Shown here: in pieces, positions 48,509 to 60,978 of the stretch
How the letters are laid out: each line of letters begins with the position of its first letter
Position numbering within the stretch: position 1 is the first letter of the stretch
From: Membranipora membranacea
Lineage: Eukaryota > Bryozoa > Gymnolaemata > Cheilostomatida > Membraniporidae
Assembly: GCA_914767715.1 (NCBI GenBank)
Contig: OU612068.1
Coordinates: forward strand, 19,034,001-19,098,000
DNA: 64,000 nucleotides
Reading direction: 5' to 3'
Position numbers and translations under genes: made by a program
The notes under the pieces: model-generated
Seen by the model: only the letters and a program-made list of their open reading frames with translations
What the model was told of the DNA's origin: nothing
Databases searched by the model: none

Positions 48509-51040
48509 CCTGTTTTGATTCCGTGTCAAAATGTCATGGTCAAAATGCCATTGGGACAAAATGCCAGTGACATAATGCCATTGCCCTAATGTCATGGCTA
48601 TAATGCCATAGGTGATAACACCACTGAACACTATACCAATGCCAAAATACCAGTTGTACAAAACGCCAGTTGTGTCAAAATACCAGTGGACATAAAGCCA
48701 TATTGGACATAATACCATTCGGGACAACATACCATATCCCAAAACACCATTGCCATGATGCCAAAATATGTAACCAAAGGAGATCAAGCTACACTGTATT
48801 TTTTGTGTCTTAGTTGTATTACGGCTGCGAGTTGCTCGTTGAGAGTAGGCGGTGGCTCAGCTGCAAGTCATAAAGTTTCTTCGTTCAATTTCGATGATAT
48901 CTGGGGTTTGTTTGGCTCCACAAACTGAGAGCTAGTGACTTGTAACAAATATTTCCCAACTATTCTCTAGAATGATATGACAATAACTCCCAATTACCAC
49001 CAACTTTTTTTTTTAAAGCCAAGTCTTGACTCGTCGCTGCCCTAGAGTCTCATGCTACTAATGACTTGATAAGACTACAAAAAGAAAAAATCTGTTCACC
49101 CAAAATGAACTTTCACGGTTAGGCCATGGCTGTAGTATTCAGCAAAGCCATTTTATAGGGGTTTGTGACACACAGGACGTTCACCTTCACAACTTGGATT
49201 TCATGTTGTAAATTTAGCGTATGATAATGAGGATATAGATAAGTTTTTTACATCCGTTTTACAACCATTTTAATGATAGAAAAATCACCCAGGGTTTGTT
49301 TTTAGATCTTTCAAAGCTTTTGATACAATAAATCACAGCATTTTTATAACTAAACAGATTTTTTTTCAGATATTCTTCCCCCTCATATCGACTGTTAGAA
49401 AAATTATCTTTTAAATAGAAAGCAGTTTGTCTTGGCAAATGAATAAAGTCGGTTTTACTGCCTGTCATGATCGGTGGTCCCCAGGGTTCGGTTCTTGGGC
49501 CAGCACTATTTATAATTCATAATATTGACCTTTTAAATGCATCACCTGCTCTAAATTGAATACTGATATTTTTAGTACTGCGCCTGGAATCACGAAGAGA
49601 AATTTACCTCTGATAAATGAATGGTGTATCACAAACTGTCTTGTGATAAACTATGGGAAAAACTTTTTGGAACCCCAAACAAAATTTTTAACCATTTGAG
49701 AAGCCTGAAAAAGGAATTAAATTTAACCCTGTTGATGAAACAAGCACTCGGTCCAGCATTAGAATTAGAGTTCTGGGGCGACGTAAGTGATAGCCAGATA
49801 CGACTCTACAAAAAAATGCTCTGCGTGTCATCAAGGGAATTAGACCAGGGGTCACATTTCTAATAATTTTGAAAAACTAAAACTCATACCATTACAAATG
49901 AATTTTGAATACAGAATTTTGAAACTTTTATTAAAATCATACTCGATTCAAAATAGTTTGAATATGATAACAAGCCATGAAAACAACGCTTGATCAAACA
50001 AACTTGAATTTATTAAAACCAATAACAAGCAAGGAGAGAGGTCCTTGTTCATTTTGGGAGTTTGGGCAGGGCCAGGGTGCAAACTCACAGTCGGGTTGGT
50101 TGGGCGTCTCTGGTCAAGTGGTGCATAGCAGATACGATGGGCACTAAGGGATAAAACATATCAGAAAAGTTTACACTTGTTGCTATTAAAAAGAAAAACT
50201 AGGCATTGTAATATGTTGCCAAATGTCTCGGTATCAGGTTGAAAGCTATGAACAAGATATAAAAAAGTATCCAAATACAAAGATAATCATTATGACTGTT
50301 CTAGAAATGGCCTTGCCTCAGATGTTTGTGTAGGTTAAATAAAATTTGTCAATTTTTCAGTGTCTTGACGCTGAAAAAGCTTGTATTTTATGCTAAGCTG
50401 CATACTCATGAACTCATGATTAGAGTTTTCCTACACTATGTTCAATCATGCTAGCCTTCATGATGCCGGTAATAGCATCAGACAAGACCAGTCAAAACCC
50501 TTCAAGCCAAGACATGAAGTTGGTGAAATTTAGAGAGTCAATCAATTTGCCATAACCCACAGAGTTGACGGCGCAATATTTAGCTGCAATTTCTGAAGCA
50601 CACACTAGCCTTCAGTACAATGGGGCCAAACAAACCCCAGAGAAAAAAGTTCAAACGTAGAAACTTCGAAGTGAACAGTGAAGGAGATGGGTCTAACCAG
50701 CTGAACCACTTCCTACCCTGACCAAGCAACTCGCAGCTGTAATATGACTAACAAAAACAATACAGCGTGGCTTGATCTCCTTTGGTTACATATATTGGCA
50801 TTATGGCAATGGTATTTTGGCCTATGGTATGTTGTCCCAAATGGTATTATGTCCAATCTGGCTTTATGTCCACTGGTATTTTGACACAACTGGCGTTTTG
50901 TACAACTGGTATTTTGGCATTGGTATAGTGTTCAGTGGTGTTATCACCTATGGCATTATGGCCATGGCATTATGGCAATGGCATTATGTCTCAATGGCAT
51001 TTTGACCATGGCATTATGGCCGGGTACCCCTGTTTTGATT
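48509..51040. mobile_element. 2.5-kb foldback transposon with iterated TIRs and 12-bp flanking direct repeat
   Basis: CCTGTTTTGATT occurs at 48509-48520 and 51029-51040, flanking an element of about 2.5 kb. Its arms (about 48521-48925 and 50620-51028) are inverted copies. The outer ~270 bp of each arm is a degenerate tandem array of short units of the type AATGCCATTGGGACAA; the inner part contains GGGGTTTGTTTGG. Long TIRs built from short tandem units are typical of foldback elements such as the TU family described in sea urchin. The centre holds a decayed LINE fragment, not a transposase, so the element is non-autonomous. Confidence 0.75.
49285..49960 (+). pseudogene. Decayed non-LTR retrotransposon (LINE) reverse transcriptase fragment
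   Basis: Near 49301 the bases encode LDLS and then, after a one-base frameshift, AFDTINHSIF, which is RT motif A of LINE elements. At about 49472 GGPQGSVLGPALFI matches the next conserved RT block. The Y/FADD catalytic block is not recognisable. Further downstream, around 49720-49960, fragments in different frames resemble the end of the RT region and the linker after it. Stops and frameshifts show it is dead. It is a CR1/L2/Jockey-like fragment; the clade cannot be settled by eye. Confidence 0.8.
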
Positions 51041-52917
51041 GAAAAACGCATTCTTTTAATACTCATGAAAATTATAGAGATTGCAAAATTCAACCCAATA
51101 CAATAATATGGCTCCAGATTGCCACAAACCCAATCAAATTTATGCAACTTTTATGCAAATCTGAGTTAAACTTGATTCAAGACAATGCAATTTCATTTTT
51201 TTGCGGTAGGGATTCAATAGAACCTATCAATATTCACTTTATTCCTAAGCAACCCTTTTAACCTATATCACTTTATTACAATTGATTATGGAACAATGAG
51301 AGGCTCTATCCATCTCCCAGATATGATCATAATAGCAATGACAGTTTGAACACAATAGGCAACACGGTCAAGGAGTGATTCTCATTTTATTTGAGTTCAG
51401 CAACCAAAAAGCATTAAAAATAAAAAAACAATCACATGGCGCTGATTATTAAGAGGTATCCCCCAACCTTTTAAGTCGTCTCTTTGATCGGCAAAACAAT
51501 GCTGCGATAAAATCCATCTGGATAACTGTTTGGCAACCGATGGCTGCCAAAAAGGGATCTGGTTGGCCACAATAACACATTTCATAGGGCAGACAGGTCT
51601 GTAGCAGTGGCGGATTTGTTTTAGACACTCATCATTAGGGCGAATATCCCTTCCCGATGGGTTTACTGACAATATAACTGCACTAAACCCATTTATTCAG
51701 CCACCGGCGCATGCTAAATATCCCTCCGGAAGGGTTGTTGTTATATTTGAGTTAGATGCCAAAAACCCATCCGGATAAACAAAACAAGAATTTAACAATT
51801 GAGTGGTAATGAGTGGTAAAGCGATTGAGTTATAAAACAATTGAGTTGAGACAATCGAGACAATCAAGACAGTCGAGACACTTGAGTAAAACAATTGACT
51901 GAGTGGTAAAACAATTGAGTGATAATGCGTCAGACGTCGGTTTGGTATGGAGGGTTTTTTAGCTATCGACCATCCACTTACAATATCGTCCATGTTCAGA
52001 CAGGAAGAAGTCATCTCCTGGGTTGCTATATACCATTGGGTGGGTAAAGTTTGGATTGGGCTTCAAATCAGGTGACAACCTGGACCAGCAGGCTTTTCGT
52101 TGCTTTTCTGAAGATGTGGTAAGACCCCCCAGAGCTAGCTGGACGCATATATATAAAACAAATGTAAATTATGGATGTGAATGTACCTTTACCTTGCTCA
52201 CCAATTTGAGGGGATTTTCTGGCGATTCAATTTGAGGGTCCGAGGGATCATAGGGGCTTTGACAGGGTCTATGACGATGGACAATGTCATTGTTTGTTGA
52301 CAGGGACTACAGATGACAGTTTTATTGCTAGCTATGAGGTCATTTAGTGAAATGTTTTGCGTCATGAATACACGTATGGCTTTCTCACACAATAGCGTGG
52401 TGCGTCATAAGCGACTACCCGCGTCATAAGCAACTAAATTCTTATAATTTAATGAGAATACATTGCAGATTGAGGGTCTCACCACAAGAACATAAATGTC
52501 ACAATTGACTCCACTATGACCTCATAGCTAGCAATAATGTCATCCAATATGAAGCAAAAATTTGACTGTCACCGTACAGGTTGGTATCGTTACGACTTGG
52601 TGCCAAATCAAATGCTGCTGAGCGTCATCAAATACCCTGATGGCGTTTAATGTAAGAATGCCAGCACACAAAACCACAAGTCAAGGTCATGTATAGTGAC
52701 AGTCAAATTTTTGCTTCATATTGTCAATGTTATCTCACTTATTGCATTTCAATCAATCACATACATTCTTTTTATCAATCCAATGCCACACCTGCTTGCC
52801 ACAGATTTGATGGTAAAATGCTCTAAAGACAGCGTTTAGTCTCAACTCAAGATTATCTAGGGACAGACAGGATGGGAAACATTAGAGGGGTTGCGAGGTT
52901 TGTAGAAACCTAGATTG

Positions 52918-53060
52918 CGACGTTTTGGGTTTGCGGCGTTTGTGAGTGTGTGGCGTTTGTGAGTGTGTGGCGTTTGCGGCGTTTGCGGGATTGCGACGTT
53001 TTGGGTTTGCAGCATTTGTGGGTGTGCGGCGTTTGTGGGTTTGCAGCGTTTGTAGGTTTA
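52918..53060. repeat. GCGTTTGTGGGTTTGC-type minisatellite inside an inverted arm
   Basis: Tandem degenerate units alternate GGCGTTTG, TGGGTTTGC and TGAGTGTGT. The partner arm near 54530-54620 has the complementary unit but a shorter array, so array length has changed since the arms formed. Confidence 0.75.
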
Positions 53061-54037
53061 CGGACAACATGGAACATAGGGCCCTTGCCGGAGGGTATGG
53101 CCTCGTGGAGCGCGCTTTAGATACTGTAACCCTAAAGCAACATGATTTAGCAGTCCTGTGTTCCTGAAAAGGCCATTAATAATAATTATATTTGCAGAAT
53201 TGATATATTGGAATATTATCATTTAGTACTGGTATATGGACAATCCATCTAGCAGCGGAATGCCAAAACAATTTGGCTAGAGACTATAGATATCTAGAAT
53301 GTCCTAGTCTGTGATCTAAGTGTCAATACATGTTTTCCAAAGCTAGTTAACCCATCATGTACCAGCAAGAAATTGGTACAAGAACAAGCCTCAACAAGTG
53401 ATTACAGAGATAAACTACCTCCAGCAAGCAAGTTTTTATCAAAATCCAATCTGCAATGTATTCTCATTAAATTATAAGAATTTAGTAGCTTATAACTCGG
53501 TAGTCGCTTATGACGCACCACGCTATTGTGTGAGAAAGCCATCGCGTATTCATGACGCAAAACATTTCATGGCTAAAACATCTCATTGGTAATCGGTGTT
53601 GATGTTGATTTTATAGTTAGATAAAAAACTTGCTTGCTGGAGGTAGTTTATCTCTGTAATCACTTGTTGAGGCTTGTTCTTGTACCAATTCCTTGCTGGT
53701 ACATGATGGGTTAACTAGCTTTGGAAAACATTCAACTTGAATGGCGAGAATCGATTCATCACAGTAATATAATAATGATATTCATCACCATTCTGCCACC
53801 TCTCCTTACTTGGCCGTATGCCAACATGCATGACAGATGCTGGTAATAAATTTAATGGTGTCAATATGGAACGGAAACCCACATAGAATTTTAAGTCTCT
53901 CATGGTGGACATGGCAGTCATGAGTCACCTAAGCTGTGTTGGATCTCAAAAAAAGGCTGATGGATCATGTTGTTGTTCATGGTATTTATCGCTCCAGTGG
54001 CTTTTATCTAAGAAATTATTTTGTGTGGTATGATGAT

Positions 54038-54146
54038 TAGTTAAAGAGCTCTAACTCCGGTGGTTCAGTGGCATTACATTATCATATGACATTATCAGAT
54101 GATAATGTAATGCCACTGAACCACCGGAGTTAGAGCTCTTTAACTA
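54038..54146. mobile_element. Perfect hairpin, 46-bp arms, TA-flanked
   Basis: Arms 54040-54085 and 54099-54144 are perfect complements (starting GTTAAAGAGCTCTAACTCCG) with a 13-nt loop. TA directly precedes and follows and could be a TA target duplication as made by Tc1/mariner-type transposases, or simply the last pair of the stem. It lies inside the nested repeat complex and is absent from the partner arm as far as I can see, so it is probably a recent insertion. Confidence 0.7.
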
Positions 54147-55003
54147 TATGATGATAAGCTTCTAAGAAAATGCCAGTTTTGTAGGTGACAACCCATGATG
54201 GCTTCTGTCGCTAGACAGACCTGACCACATACCAGCACAACATCTTTTCAAAACAATAATGTCTATGTATTGACACTTAGATCACAGACTAGGACATTCT
54301 AGATATCTATAGTCTCTAGCCACATTGTTTTGACATCCTGTCGCTAGATGGATTGTCCATATACCAGTACTATATGATAATATTCCAATCTATCTATTTC
54401 GTCAAATATAATTATTTTTAATGGCCTATCCAGGAACACAGGACTGCTAAATCATGTTGCTTTAGGGTTACGGTATCTAAAGCACGCTCCACGAGGCCAT
54501 ACCCTCCGGCAAGGGCCCTATGTTCCATGTTGCAACGCCGCAAACCCAAAACGTCGCAATCCCACAAACGCCACACACCCAAAACGTTGCAATCTAGGTT
54601 TCTACAAACGTCGCAACCCCTCTAATGTTTCCCATCCTGTCTGTCCCTAGATAATCTTAAGTTGAGACTAAACGCTGTCTTTTGAGCATTTTACCATCAA
54701 ATCTGTGGCAAGCAGGTGTGGCATTGGATTGATAAAGAGAATCTATGTGATTGATTGAAATGCAATAAGTGAGATAACATTGACAATATGAAGCAAAAAT
54801 TTGACTGTCACCGTACAGGTTGGTATCGTTACGACTAGGTGCCAAATCAAATGCTGCTGAGCGTCATCAAATACCCTGATGGCGTTTAATGTAAAAATAC
54901 TAGCACACAAAACCACAAGTCAAGGTCATGTCTGATTTATTTGAAAATATAAATCATATCTGTTCTTGAGTGATAGCTTTGATTACGATGAGATGATTAC
55001 GTA

Positions 55004-55004
55004 A

Positions 55005-55076
<72 letters not shown>

Positions 55077-55129
55077 GCATATACATATACATATTCATAT
55101 ATATATATACATATACATATACATATATT
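55004..55129. repeat. (ACATAT)n microsatellite
   Basis: About 20 copies of the hexamer ACATAT, nearly perfect, with a short ATATAT interruption near the right end. Confidence 0.95.
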
Positions 55130-55720
55130 GGTCAAAGGTCTTTGCAGCGTAAAAGGAATGCAAACTCAGGGTGGCCTACTTTGAGGCAGGTTTGGTGCTG
55201 GGTGTTTCGCTTCAAATCTCCAAACAGTAGCATCCACGCAATAATATCTAATCTTGGAGAGAGATTTTGTTGGATATCATCAACGATGAAGCAAAATTAT
55301 GGTAACTGTAACGGTATATTTTGTCCCATTGCAAATAGTATACTAGTTTGGGATTCAAGCTCTACTGTTGCTCCAAGTATGTGACAGGATGTTAATGGCC
55401 ATTGTGACGTAGATCTAAGAAAATCTTTCACATATTTGATTTCAAGGTAACGGTAATTTAAGAGCTTTGACGAATGTAATGGTCGATCCATCAGAGCAAT
55501 ATACGTATAATTATATAAATTGTTATATAAATATGGTATTAGTTTTCTAGATGTCAGGTATAGGACAGAGTTGTCTGGTCAATTGAAGGTGGCTGAGTAT
55601 TACCATATAATACTCAACCTTCCAGAGGCGTTCTAAGACTTTGTTACGAGACTAGATCTCCTTGTCTTTATATTAGAGCCGTTTTCAAAGTTGGTCAATC
55701 AGTAGTGTTCAGGAGGCAGA

Positions 55721-55817
55721 CTAGCCTGTCTTGAGGGAGGAGGAACAAAGCTTGTCAACTCTTGCACGCTCAATATCCCCCCACCCCCACCGAAAAACGC
55801 TTGTCAAGACAGGCTAG
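55721..55817. repeat. Foldback hairpin, CTGTCTTGACAAGC family, copy C
   Basis: CTAGCCTGTCTTG at the left end is matched by its exact complement at the right end. Internally, CAAAGCTTGTCAA and a C-rich tract resemble copy A. This copy gives the clearest outer ends of the family. Confidence 0.65.
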
Positions 55818-56610
55818 AGGAAGACATGACTTGACTTTTGATTGCAACAATTTAAAACTAGTTCCGCATTCCTTAGCTGATCAAAAAAAAAGCCACAGCT
55901 GTGATAATTATCAATATAATCTTAATTGATGTTTCCACCAGCTGATACCAAAGACTGATTGGTCTGATTTTACTACCGGTAATATAACATCTAATGGATC
56001 ATAAGTAAGCTAATAAATCGACCTCTGACGTCAATATATCTACTCGGTAGCTCATCACTTTCAAAACTCTGATTTAAGTTTGATTTTGATGTCAATGTTT
56101 TACATTGTGTTTCTAACCATCCAAAATGTTTTTAGCCAAACTAGGACTGCGGCCTTCAGGGTTAGTGACCTATGGGCTCTGTGACAAGTGACATGTGACA
56201 ATGACATGTGACACTGACAGGTGTCACTGACGGGTGATGTCAAAAGCTCACTAAGACCACGGGATCGCTATATTTTTATAAACATGAAGAGTCTCATATC
56301 ATGTTTAAGTAGGGTTAATACCCTGCGTCTTGAGAGTTTTGTGGTGTCCTTAATCCTTCCGCGCCTGGCGGATCAAGCAAAAATGTTTACAAAAATGAAT
56401 ATTAATCATTGAAGCCATAAACATATAAATTATTTATCTGTTTATATTTTTATGGTTGCAGTTAACTTTCCAATCCACTGTCAAGAACTGAAATCTATAA
56501 CAATCTTCCATCCCTAACCATGTACTTATATGTGACATTCAACTCTTTTGTCTAACTGCTCGCATATATACAGCCGTTTTCTCTCACAATATCTTTCTAA
56601 ATGTACGAGT

Positions 56611-56638
56611 ACGTATGTACGTATGTATGTATGTATGA
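56611..56638. repeat. (GTAT)n microsatellite
   Basis: Short run of GTAT / GTAC tetramers. Confidence 0.8.
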
Positions 56639-56803
56639 TATTACTTGGATTACTTTATGTACCAATGATGGTCTAGGCCAAGTTTGGTCAAGTTAGCCCG
56701 CATTTTGAGTTGCTCCCCCTCACGGCTTATTGGTGGAAGGCGAGCAACTGGAATGTAGGCAAACATGATCCAACTCTATCTAATAAAAGACAAAGTTCAC
56801 TAC

Positions 56804-56890
56804 ATTGTATATGTATATGTATATGTATATGTATGTATATGTATATGTATATGTATATGTACATGCATAGGTATATGTATATATATACAC
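56804..56890. repeat. (GTATAT)n microsatellite
   Basis: About 14 hexamer copies with small interruptions. The unit is the reverse complement of that at 55004-55129. Confidence 0.9.
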
Positions 56891-57549
56891 ACATTTGTGC
56901 AACAAAGTGTCATATATTTTATATCCCACTATTGTACCCATAAAAACCCTGGACAATGAGTGATTCATATATGTATATATATAGTGGCTATCAGTGTGTA
57001 GGGCATATCTTTGCATTGGAGTTGTCCGACCATGTCAGGCTATTTTATCTACCATTAATTACTATTGGGTTAAGGATGCCCAACATGATTATTTAAGAGG
57101 ATTTAAGACATGATTTTTTTGTGGGTCATATAAAATGACTCCTTATTTTTGAGTGACACTTAGTTAAAGCCAAATACACAGATGACACTTAAAAGCACAG
57201 ATTTGAATCTATGTATATCTATATGTATATACATATATATTTTGATGTTTATGTTTTATTTATTAGTGCCTTGGATGCCGGTTTGGGTGGGATGGGTGTC
57301 CATTGATTATTTTAGAGGATGTTTACTTGAATTTAGGTGGAATAGATTAACCTGAGTGAGACACATAAAAATGGTGAGTTGCCACAGATTCGATCAAAGC
57401 CTTTCTACACTCTCACTCACTTTGATACAGAGAGTTTAACTTCCTGCTGAATGTGAGTCTGTTGCATTGTCCTGTCAAGAATACAGCTAACCTACACCAT
57501 ATCAATTTATTCTCAAGACATGAACAGAATCCATCACAGATGATATACA

Positions 57550-58330
57550 CAGCATTGACGGTGAAACATGCCATATATTCTAGATATCTTTAGTCTCTGG
57601 TCGTATTGACTTGTCATTCCTCAAACCCTGTGTCAGTTGCTAGACAGACTTTACCACTTACCAGCACTGTGTGGTTATATTTTATTATTTAACAGAGCAA
57701 GGTTATATCCGCCCATTATATCCATTTTATTATGTTATCGCAACAACAATCTAAGCCTACCAGTAAACCAGAGATTACAAAATCACGTTGCTTTAGGATT
57801 AACTATCTAAATGGTGAAACCATAATCATATAAGTATGTATATGTTGCGGGGTGGGGGGGGTGAAACTTTTTCCATACTATTTTGCAGGGGTATAATGAC
57901 AAATTTGATGTTACCGGAAATCTCTAAGTTGAAATGCAATAGCTGACAACATGGAAGCATCAAAATGGTTAATCACATACTGGGGGGTATGGCTTTGTGC
58001 CAAAACACTGTGGCTTAACGTAATAATCGAATAACACACTGATGAGTGTAACGTTAAACCACTAGCACACATAAAAATCCAGTCATGTAAATGTCATGTT
58101 TGATTCATCTATAAATGTAAATCATAGCCTCCAGTGATAGCTTTGAAAACAAAATTGATCGTGTATAAGCTCAGTTTTTGCGTTAGTTGTATAATAATTT
58201 TGCTTTTGGCCAGAGGCCTGTGTATTGTAAATGGAATGTACCTCAGGTTGGCCTATTTTGAAAGAGGTTTTAGGCTGGAGGCTTCATAAAAAATCTCGAA
58301 CCACAAAGCTTGTAGGATTTATCTCCAGCT
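57550..58330. repeat. Diverged copy of the 52.5-55.2 kb repeat
   Basis: Matching landmarks in the same orientation as the right half of the complex: TCTAGATATCT.TAGTCTCT, GTTGCTAGACAGAC.T.ACCA, ATCA.GTTGCTTTAGG.TTA, and later GTCATGT.TGATT and GCCT..TTTGA..CAGGTTT. It is lower in identity than the two arms at 52-55 kb, so it is an older relative. Confidence 0.55.
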
Positions 58331-59779
58331 CATAATCGTCCTTACTTGGTCTTTCCAACATCTCCACGAAGCTTGTTTGAAATCGGGAGGAAAACTCCAA
58401 AAACAATCATGCGAACAATGGGGAGCCTGAGCTCAGGGAGGGAGTGGGCTGAAATCAAGGGTCATGGTGGTCGTTGAGAAACTTTAGAGCCATCACACTC
58501 AATACCTACACGCGTTCAATTATTATGATGTTTATTAATTGTCAGTATGTCAAGCTATTCAAGTCTTGACAGCGATTTGAGAGTTTTGTAACAAAGAATT
58601 CAAGCGGTTGTTGATTGTGAACTCCATGTGCCACTCTGGCGGGGAACCATCTTGCCAAGAATATGGTAGAGACATACTAATTTATTCCCAAGAATATTTC
58701 CAAATACATCACAAATTATGTGCTTTAACACTCACAGTAAATTATGTAGATTAGCTTTGATGTTAATGAGACCACTTCAGATTTAACTCTTATAAACTTT
58801 TGTATACAAGGATGTGGTAAAGACATCACAGATTTAATTGCAACTGTTGGACCCATAAAACCCTTAATGTGCACTATAATCTGTAATTTATAATGAACTG
58901 ATAAGCGCTAATAATTCTTGTGATGTTAGGTGAGATCTTCGACCTTGATGGTGATACCTCTTTTTTATCCCTACCTTGTTCTAGTGTAGTTTATTCAGCA
59001 GAGCAATATTGATGTGAAAATTTTTTATGACATAGTTGATGTGAAAATAAATAGTGGAGAATGTCCAACACTGAAAATAGAAACTTATGCACATACACCC
59101 TAATCATAATATCTGCCAGCAGTGCAAGCCCACATAGCAACATACCAAGAAAGTTTGGGAATTTAGGGGTCCCCAGATGCAAATGCAGTTCCGGCAGACT
59201 GATGCAGTTCCAATGCAGACCAGCCTGAGCGAATCGAATTTGATTTTTGGATATCCCTGATGTCAATATAAGAACATTTGATCAATTCGTTATTAATGCG
59301 CTTGGAAGTCGCAAGTAATAACCTCAGTTTTTAGCATCAATTCAAATGTACTGATCATTTGCGTTAAACCTACAATCAATCATGAAAAACAATGAGTGCA
59401 CCGAGGGTCCTTTTGTTCATTTTAGACATTTTTGGAGCCATCACACTCTATACCTCCAAGTGTTCACATATTATGATGTCTATTAGTTGTCAGCGTATCA
59501 AGCTATTAAAGTTTTGACAGCGATCAAAAAGTTTTGTAACAAAGAATTCAAGCGGTTGTCTTGTGATTGTGGACTCCGTGTACCACTCTGGCGTGGAAAT
59601 CATCTTGCCAAGAATATGGTAGAAACATACCAATTTATTCCCAAGAATATTTCCAAATACCTCGTAAATTACTGTGAGTGCGCAAACACTTACAGTTAAT
59701 CATGTACATTAGCTTTGGTGTTATAGAGACAACATCGGATTTTACTCTTAGTTCCCAGCATAAATACTCCCAATAGCAG

Positions 59780-59836
59780 TGATGTGTTATTTTAATATCC
59801 TTACAAATGTAAGAATATTAAAAAACCACATCACTG
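59780..59836. repeat. Hairpin inside block X copy 2
   Basis: GTGATGTG.TTTTTTAATATTCTTACA-type arms pair imperfectly around a 4-nt loop. Not present in the other block X copy as far as I can see. Confidence 0.5.
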
Positions 59837-60009
59837 ATGTATCGCTAGGCCAGTCAAACCCTTTTATGTACCATGTAAAATTTGATATTATGTACATATA
59901 TCCAAACTAATCCTTGTGATGTTGGGTGTGTCTGTCTGGCTAGACTTTTTGTGAGTGCGCCGAGGGCCTGTCACTTTCTTGATTTCAGGCTTAATCACTA
60001 CTCCCGGCC

Positions 60010-60101
60010 AGGGGAGGGGAGGGGAGGGGAGGGGAGGGGAGGGGAGGGGAGGGGAGGGGAGGGGAGGGGAGGGGAGGGGAGGGGAGGGGGAGGGGAGGGG
60101 G
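60010..60101 (+). repeat. (GGGGA)n microsatellite, G-quadruplex prone
   Basis: About 18 copies of the AGGGG pentamer in near-perfect array. Every four units offer four runs of G4, so the + strand can form quadruplexes. No adjacent gene is recognised. Confidence 0.95.
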
Positions 60102-60978
60102 CATCGGGCGGGGCAAGAGTCTGGGTGGCTCAGACTAAATCACTCCCAACCCATATGCTCCTTTGAGAGCTTAACTCCTTTTTACTGCCTCTGTAATTTC
60201 TTGTGTAGATATTTTGGCGCAAATACAGAGATAAAAGATTTTATTATACTGTTGATTTGGCAATATGGTTAGGAGCACCCAGTGTTAGAAGTTGAAACTT
60301 TAGGGTGTATATTATACAAGGATGTGGTCAAGATATCCTAAATTTAATAACAACTGCTGGACCCATAAAACTCTTAATGTACACTATAATGTGTAATTTA
60401 ATGAAGAGATAAGCGCTGCTACTAATCCTTGTGATGTTAGGTGTGATCGTCCACCTGGATTGTGACACGTCTTTTTATCTTACCTTGTTCTAGTGTAGTT
60501 TATTCAGCACAGCGATATATATAGATGTGGAATATTGTTGATTTGAAAATAAATAGTGTAGTATGTCCAACACTGAAAATAGAAACTTTTACATATACAC
60601 CCCATAATATCTGCCAGCAAAATAGTTTGGGAATTTAGGGGTCCCAAGATGCCAATGCATTTAATGACCTGCCTGAGCGAACTAAGTTTTATTTATGGAT
60701 CTCCCTGTTGTTATCATTACAAAATATTTGATCAATTCATTGTTGATGCGCTTGAAAGTTGAAGGCAATAACCTAAATTTTTATTTGAATCAAGTCTAAA
60801 ATTGTCAGCAGTGCAATCCATTGTGCTATATTTTTAAATAAAATTCAAGATCTGGCCACTCACGTTTCTAAAAAGAACCGATAATTGACGTTTGAAAAGG
60901 ATCACAAACAGATAATAGTTTCACAGCTGGGTGTTGTTTAGAGTATCCACGTCTATAAGTGTCTGTTGTCATTACTAC

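Larger units (their letters stand above)
52320..54935. repeat. Nested inverted-repeat complex
   Basis: Several relations overlap. 52700-53290 is inverted to 54250-54800. 53325-53435 is inverted to 53625-53735. 52345-52470 is inverted to 53450-53580. 52555-52690 is a direct copy of 54790-54930, although the neighbouring arms are inverted. Matches are mostly over 85% by eye. This looks like a large foldback (~2.3 kb) with a smaller foldback inside it, plus local rearrangement. No transposase was recognised. Confidence 0.75.

Noticed and set aside
48413-48787. Gly/Tyr/Trp-rich 124-residue frame and its mirror at 50772-51005
   Set aside because: These are translations of the iterated foldback arms; the two frames are the same repeat in opposite orientation.
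48521-49000. CRISPR-like array from the regularly spaced ATGCCA motifs
   Set aside because: Units are degenerate, spacing is irregular, there are no unique spacers or cas genes, and the array is mirrored at the other end of a transposon in eukaryotic DNA.
56780-57016. Tyr/Thr/Ile-repeat frames near 56.8 kb
   Set aside because: Encoded by the (GTATAT)n microsatellite.
59882-60272. Gly/Arg/Glu-rich open frames over the G-rich tract
   Set aside because: Products of the (GGGGA)n microsatellite.
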